A stretch of DNA of 64,000 bases from positions 1 to 64,000 of the forward strand of contig NZ_JAJUWS010000012.1 in assembly GCF_021390475.1 (NCBI RefSeq), read 5' to 3'. Under the pieces are notes generated by a model. It was not told where the DNA came from and searched no databases. It was given only the letters and a program-made list of their open reading frames with translations. The stretch's first letter is position 1, and every line of letters begins with the position of its first letter. This document shows positions 60,307 through 64,000 of this stretch, in pieces. Made by a program: the position numbers and the translations under genes. The stretch comes from Streptomyces sp. ST2-7A (GTDB lineage Bacteria > Actinomycetota > Actinomycetes > Streptomycetales > Streptomycetaceae).

Positions 60307-61440
60307 TCAGAGGAGCGGACGGTTGCGCATTTCCCCGAGTCGGGACATGAGGACGGGAGCAACCATGTGGTGAGTTCGCTGGATATGGGCCAGGGAAGGA
60401 CTGCTGTTGCCCTCGATGACCGTCGGGCCCTCGGGAGTGAGAGCGATATCCCAGCCGACGAAAGGAATCTGGGGAAAAAGTCGGGCAGCTCGTTCGGCGA
60501 GCAGGGAAATTTCCTTGACCGCATCAATTTTTCGGCCTGCGAACTGCGCCTTGGTGGTGGCGTGATGACTGTGCCTACGCATCCACCGGTCGTATCCATG
60601 GGTGTCGAGTTCGCCGGTTTCGAGGTCTACCCGAATCTGCATTCCTCCGGTGCTGGAGTTATCGGTGACTCCAGAAACTCCGCCCAGTTTCAGTAGGCAG
60701 TACAGGGTTTCGACTCCGGATGGGGGCAGGCATGTGATGACCCGGAACGTGTTGAGAACAGCAGGATTGAGCGCTGCGATGTCGGGGTGCTGTGGCACGT
60801 GCTCCTCAATGAGCCATGAACCCCATTGCTGTGCGTACTCCTCCAGGGAGAAAGGGTCCTCCTCATAGGGATTGAACATGAAGACCCCGGCGCCCCCACT
60901 GGAGTATCGGGCAGGCTTCAGTACCACGGGTTCATGGGCTGGGAGAACCCCGACAGCGGCCTTCAGAGGTAGAGGAGTTCCGTCCGGGAGAAAGGCCGCA
61001 TGAGCGTCACCGTGGAGCAGAAGCCGGGGCTGGGGAACGTTCCCGGAGGCGAGTACGCGCTTGCAGGAAACCTTGTCATCGAGGAGTACCGTATCCCTGT
61101 TGACGGTCGGAAGTATTCTCCCGAAAATGACGGCCTCGGGGAGGTAGGTTTTGCTTTCTCCCAGCCGCACCTCTCGGCGGTAGAGACCGTAACGGAAGTA
61201 ATGAAACGGAATGCAACGCCATTGCACCCCGAGGGTCGCCATCTCCCCGAGCATGTGCCAAGCAGGCTTCCGGTCGTTCCCGAAATTCCGCATGGCGGGA
61301 AGATGCTCGGCGATCAGCTGACGGACCTGATACCGGAACGAGCCGGGCAACATGAGGAGTGGTAGCACCACGCGCCGGAAGTACTCCTCTGTTTCCGCCT
61401 GGCGCACGTTGAGGTTCCTGGCCGGCCTACGAACCCTCAT
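60307..61440 (-). CDS. ATP-grasp enzyme (sugar-transfer-associated type)
   Basis: A 377-aa protein with ATP-grasp motifs: VVLKPARYSSGGAGVFMF, SWLIEEHVPQHPDIAAL, a NTFRVITCL strand and the metal-binding VIEGNSSPS near the C terminus preceded by FVGWDIALT. This matches the ATPgrasp_ST family. ATP-grasp enzymes join a carboxylate to an amine through an acyl phosphate, so it could make an amide with cysteine or another amino acid. Its ATG overlaps the small upstream peptide by 14 nt. Confidence 0.8.
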   Translation of the reverse strand: MRVRRPARNLNVRQAETEEYFRRVVLPLLMLPGSFRYQVRQLIAEHLPAMRNFGNDRKPAWHMLGEMATLGVQWRCIPFHYFRYGLYRREVRLGESKTYLPEAVIFGRILPTVNRDTVLLDDKVSCKRVLASGNVPQPRLLLHGDAHAAFLPDGTPLPLKAAVGVLPAHEPVVLKPARYSSGGAGVFMFNPYEEDPFSLEEYAQQWGSWLIEEHVPQHPDIAALNPAVLNTFRVITCLPPSGVETLYCLLKLGGVSGVTDNSSTGGMQIRVDLETGELDTHGYDRWMRRHSHHATTKAQFAGRKIDAVKEISLLAERAARLFPQIPFVGWDIALTPEGPTVIEGNSSPSLAHIQRTHHMVAPVLMSRLGEMRNRPLL

Positions 61441-61657
61441 CGACGGACCCTTTCTCCCCGAGTGCGACGCCGGCTCCAGGGGCTGCGGTCACGTCCGTGG
61501 CGGTCTTCATCCCGAGGGTCAGGAGAGGGCCGACCAGGCCCACGACCAGGAGAGCGCCGGCCATGCTCCGGCCCGGCAGGCGAATCGGTTCCCGAGGTGC
61601 GGCGTGGCGGGCCATCAGGTCGACTCCCGGGAGACCTCGAAGTCGTGTGCTGTCCAT
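61427..61657 (-). CDS. Small membrane peptide heading the island operon
   Basis: A 76-aa protein with one hydrophobic segment (MAGALLVVGLVGPLLTLGM, residues ~32-50) and a Gly/Ala-rich acidic tail. No family recognised. It overlaps the ATP-grasp start by 14 nt. A competing, Arg-rich frame (61437-61829) overlaps it but has poorer third-position GC, so this frame is preferred. The ribosome site is weak. It could be a precursor, a membrane tether or spurious. Confidence 0.5.
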   Translation of the reverse strand: MDSTRLRGLPGVDLMARHAAPREPIRLPGRSMAGALLVVGLVGPLLTLGMKTATDVTAAPGAGVALGEKGSVDEGS

Positions 61658-61722
61658 GCGCCCGGGGCATCGAGCCTCCGGATGAACCGAATCCTGTCCA
61701 CGGGACTCCCTCCGTCGGTGGA

Positions 61723-61784
61723 GGCCGCGGGTCGGTGGGATACGGGGCCGGTCTCGAAGACCGGATCTCCACCAACCCGCGGCC
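61723..61784. promoter_or_regulatory. Large nested inverted repeat in the divergent promoter region
   Basis: An outer ~17-bp imperfect stem (GGCCGCGGGTCGGTGG paired with CCACCAACCCGCGGCC) encloses an inner 7-bp stem CCGGTCT-CGA-AGACCGG. It sits between the divergent small-peptide gene and the HTH regulator, where a terminator is not expected. Confidence 0.6.
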
Positions 61785-61942
61785 GTTCACGAGGCCGCGT
61801 TCAGCGGCTACAGGTAGTCCAACTGCCATGCGGGGCCCGACGGAACGTTTCTGGGGGGTTTCCCCTTCGGCGGGAACGGCAGACGCGATGCGCTACCCGC
61901 AGTAGCGTTGTGTGCACGCTGGGACGGGACGGGGAGTGAGAC

Positions 61943-63280
61943 ATGACGGCACTACCGACACCACATCCACTGACTTCTCTGGTGGAACAACAAGGTTGGG
62001 GAAAGGCGGAGTTCGCCCGGATCATGCAGCGGCACGGGCAGCGGATGGGCATCCATCTGGCCACCAACCGTTCCACGGTGTGGAAGTGGGAGCAGGGTCA
62101 GAGCCCCGACGAGGACGCCCGACGAGTGCTCGCCGACCTGCTGGGCATTCCCTGGCCCCATGTTCAGGGCGTCCGGTGGCCCCTGTGGCTGCCGGTGTGG
62201 GAGGTTCCGATGCTCTCTGCGGCGTGGAACGAAAACGGTACCGTGGAAGCCCTGACGAGACTCGGGGAGAGTGGGCGCATGGACCGTCGAGGCTTTCTGA
62301 CGATTACTGGCGGGGCACTTTCCGGTGTCGCGGCGAGCTGGGCGGCGGCGCAGCCGGCTTTCGCCTCGGCCATGGAGGGGGGCCGCGTGACCGACGAGAT
62401 GGTGACCACGATCGAGCAGCGCGTGGAGACCCTGAGGTCTCTGGACGCCCAGTTCGGCGGTGCCACCCTGCTGGAGCACGCGCAGGGGGATTTGGCACTG
62501 ATCACGAATCTGCTGAAGTCGGGCCGCTACACGGACGCAATCAAGCATCGCCTCTACGCCCTTGCCGCCCGGGTGTCGTACATGACCGGCTGGATGGCCT
62601 ACGACACCGGCCGGAAGTCCGCCGCCCAGTACTACGTGGGAGCCCTACGCACCGCGCGCACGGCGGGGGACGATGCCTTCGGATGCTTCATGCTGGCCGA
62701 GATGGGGGTGCACGTCTCGGAGGAGGGCCACACCAAGGACCGCGTCGATCTCATCACCACGGCCGTGGACAACGCGCCGAAGGCGTTGTCTCCCCGCACG
62801 CAGTCGTATCTCCACCTGCACAAGGCAGAGGCGCACTCCCGCCACGGTGAGCACCGGCAAGCCGGCGAGGAGTTGCACCGGTCCATCAGTCTTTGGGACC
62901 GGGCCGACGACGAGAGCCCCGACTGGCTCGGCTGGTACGGCGATGCCCAGATGCGGTCCACCGAGGGCAAGATCATGCTTCGCAGCGGCCAGGTCAAGGA
63001 AGCGACCGGCGCCCTGGAGGAGTCGGTCAAGCGTGCCCTCCCACGGGACAAGGCCGTGCGGACGAGCCGACTGGCGGAAGCACGCCTCCAGGGCAGCGAC
63101 CTCGAAGGCGCACTGGACGCCGCCAACCACGGCGCGGAGCTGGTGGAGAACGGCGTCTCCTCCGTGCGTGCGGTGGATCGCCTTCAGGAGTTCTCCGCGA
63201 AGCTCGACCCCCATGCCCACGTCCCCGCCGTCCGCGAATTCCGCAACCGCCTCCAGGAACTACCGGCCCTGGCCGCGTGA
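61943..63280 (+). CDS. HTH / TPR regulator with internal Tat-like hydrophobic segment
   Basis: A 445-aa streptomycete-type regulator. Residues 1-~65 form an XRE-like domain (AEFARIMQRHGQRMGIHLAT, then RSTVWKWEQG). A hydrophobic stretch preceded by two arginines, MDRRGFLTITGGALSGVAAS, lies around residues 113-132. The C-terminal ~300 residues are TPR-like helices (AEAHSRHGEHRQAGEELHRS). Proteins of this type are common next to mobile islands; their ligands are unknown. It is divergent from the five-gene operon and likely controls it. A CGCTAC-N5-GTAGCG dyad at 61892-61908 may be its operator. Confidence 0.82.
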   Translation: MTALPTPHPLTSLVEQQGWGKAEFARIMQRHGQRMGIHLATNRSTVWKWEQGQSPDEDARRVLADLLGIPWPHVQGVRWPLWLPVWEVPMLSAAWNENGTVEALTRLGESGRMDRRGFLTITGGALSGVAASWAAAQPAFASAMEGGRVTDEMVTTIEQRVETLRSLDAQFGGATLLEHAQGDLALITNLLKSGRYTDAIKHRLYALAARVSYMTGWMAYDTGRKSAAQYYVGALRTARTAGDDAFGCFMLAEMGVHVSEEGHTKDRVDLITTAVDNAPKALSPRTQSYLHLHKAEAHSRHGEHRQAGEELHRSISLWDRADDESPDWLGWYGDAQMRSTEGKIMLRSGQVKEATGALEESVKRALPRDKAVRTSRLAEARLQGSDLEGALDAANHGAELVENGVSSVRAVDRLQEFSAKLDPHAHVPAVREFRNRLQELPALAA

Positions 63281-63335
63281 ACCGGCCGGAGAAACCGAGA
63301 GGCGATACGAACTACCTTCGGGGTCGGGGCGATCC

Positions 63336-63364
63336 TGACGGCAGCCGTGACGGCAACGACGGCA
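63336..63364 (+). repeat. Right arm-type repeats of the tRNA-Arg island
   Basis: TGACGGCA at 63336 and 63348 and CGACGGCA at 63357, matching the motif pair at the left end (57202-57223). Confidence 0.55.
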
Positions 63365-63441
63365 CACAGGAGCGCGCGCGAGCGAGCATGAGCCCACTCG
63401 ACTCCGGAAGTGGCGGGGGTGGCGTAAGTGGTTGCCCGATT

Positions 63442-63489
63442 CTACGGATCAGAAGGTTGCAGGTTCGAATCCTGCCGAGCGCACAGCAG
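63442..63489 (+). repeat. Right att copy of the tRNA-Arg island (3' part of tRNA-Arg)
   Basis: 48-bp perfect copy of 57110-57157. A stem CGAAGCCCCG / CGGGGCTTCG (63492-63527) right after it is probably the original tRNA terminator. Confidence 0.93.
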
Positions 63490-63491
63490 AC

Positions 63492-63527
63492 CGAAGCCCC
63501 GTTCCGATCCCCCGGAGCGGGGCTTCG
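63492..63527. terminator. Terminator right of the tRNA-Arg island
   Basis: 10-bp perfect stem CGAAGCCCCG / CGGGGCTTCG. Confidence 0.7.
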
Positions 63528-63778
63528 TCATATCCGCGAGCGGCGAAGCGTGGCGAGGGAAGTACTCCGGCGCTCCGGTACACCCGGCACCTTCCGGGAG
63601 ACGGAAGGTGTCGGGCGATGTCGTCGCGGCCGTGCACGTGATGACCTCCCGGGCCTTCCCGCGCCGGACCGGTCCCACCGGGAAGGGGCGGGGACCCGCC
63701 CCTTCGGCCCGAGCCGGCGCGGAGGGGGCGCGACACCCGAGCGGACGTGTCCTCGCCCGGGGAACCGGTGGGAAGAGG

Positions 63779-64000
63779 TCAGTGGTCGGTCGGGCCAACC
63801 GGGACCCCCGTCTCCCGCGCCAGACGGCGCAGACGGTCCGAGGCGACCGGGCTCATGGTGAGCAGGTCGGAGACGAGTCGCCGGACCACCGGTTTGACCC
63901 GCACCATTTCCGGCGCCAGGTCGAGCGCCGCCTCCAACGCGACGATGGCCTCGTCCACGCGACGACGCTGGGTCCGGGCCGCCGCCACGTCGATGTGGAA
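63779..64000 (-). CDS. C-terminal end of a TPR-type transcriptional regulator (partial)
   Basis: The minus-strand frame is open to the window edge and gives at least 73 C-terminal residues: AAARTQRRRVDEAIVALEAA, then LAPEMVRVKPVVRRLVSDLL. This is the conserved tail of the same broad streptomycete HTH/TPR family as the island regulator. The start lies outside the window. Confidence 0.75.
   Translation of the reverse strand, partial: FHIDVAAARTQRRRVDEAIVALEAALDLAPEMVRVKPVVRRLVSDLLTMSPVASDRLRRLARETGVPVGPTDH

Noticed and set aside
61437..61829. Arg-rich 130-codon frame overlapping the small membrane peptide gene, with an ATGA overlap to the ATP-grasp gene
   Set aside because: The ATGA overlap is attractive, but third-position GC is lower than in the alternative frame and the product is low-complexity Arg/Pro/Gly.

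Overview
The window looks like the chromosome of a Streptomyces-type actinomycete. GC content is very high, GTG starts are frequent, GTGA/ATGA stop-start overlaps are common, and typical streptomycete families are present: an Scr1-like XRE regulator with a DUF397 partner, SpoIIE-like phosphatase, SigE-family sigma factor, subtilisin inhibitor, SpdB and TraB. Everything here is read from the sequence; no database search was run.

Layout. 0-23.2 kb is core chromosome: two CNNM/CBS membrane proteins, aminopeptidase P, a SpoIIE-like phosphatase, a small primase-polymerase-like protein, a DUF5926/SEC-C protein, an RsbW-like ATPase, a glycerophosphodiesterase, and an HtrA-like protease. A magnesium operon (mgtE-mgtC) follows under an M-box riboswitch; its mgtE frame carries an in-frame TGA. 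Next come a molybdate-type ABC operon (regulator-modA-modB-modC) and an alpha/beta hydrolase. 23.3-43.3 kb is a composite accretion at a tRNA-Ser(TGA) gene. It starts with the broken 5' half of a tRNA-Ser gene, then a 6-kb island (HEPN-like gene, Scr1/DUF397 pair, four small genes, and an acetyltransferase - 42-aa peptide - asparagine-synthetase-like cassette). A second, diverged copy of the tRNA-Ser upstream region and an intact tRNA-Ser follow. Then comes a complete actinomycete integrative and conjugative element (AICE): int, xis, replication genes, traB, spd-type genes, a GntR regulator with its operators, and an attR copy of the tRNA 3' end. 43.3-57 kb is core chromosome again: hydrolase, two sigma-factor genes, a small secreted protein, acyl-CoA ligase, a 1308-aa PAS/histidine-kinase/receiver protein, subtilisin inhibitor and tRNA-Ser(GCT). 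57.1-63.5 kb is a third insertion, bounded by tRNA-Arg(ACG) and a 48-bp copy of its 3' end. It has no integrase and carries an operon for a small membrane peptide, ATP-grasp enzyme, nucleotidyltransferase, a divergent cysteinyl-tRNA synthetase and a 2OG-Fe(II) oxygenase, plus a divergent HTH regulator. The window ends in a partial regulator gene.

The two most interesting systems are the peptide/asparagine-synthetase-like/acetyltransferase cassette, which resembles part of a lasso-peptide cluster without the leader-binding and protease (B) proteins, and the tRNA-Arg island, whose gene set suggests an undescribed cysteine-related small-molecule or self-protection pathway. Both ends of the AICE and of the tRNA-Arg island carry short direct repeats that look like integrase arm-binding sites.
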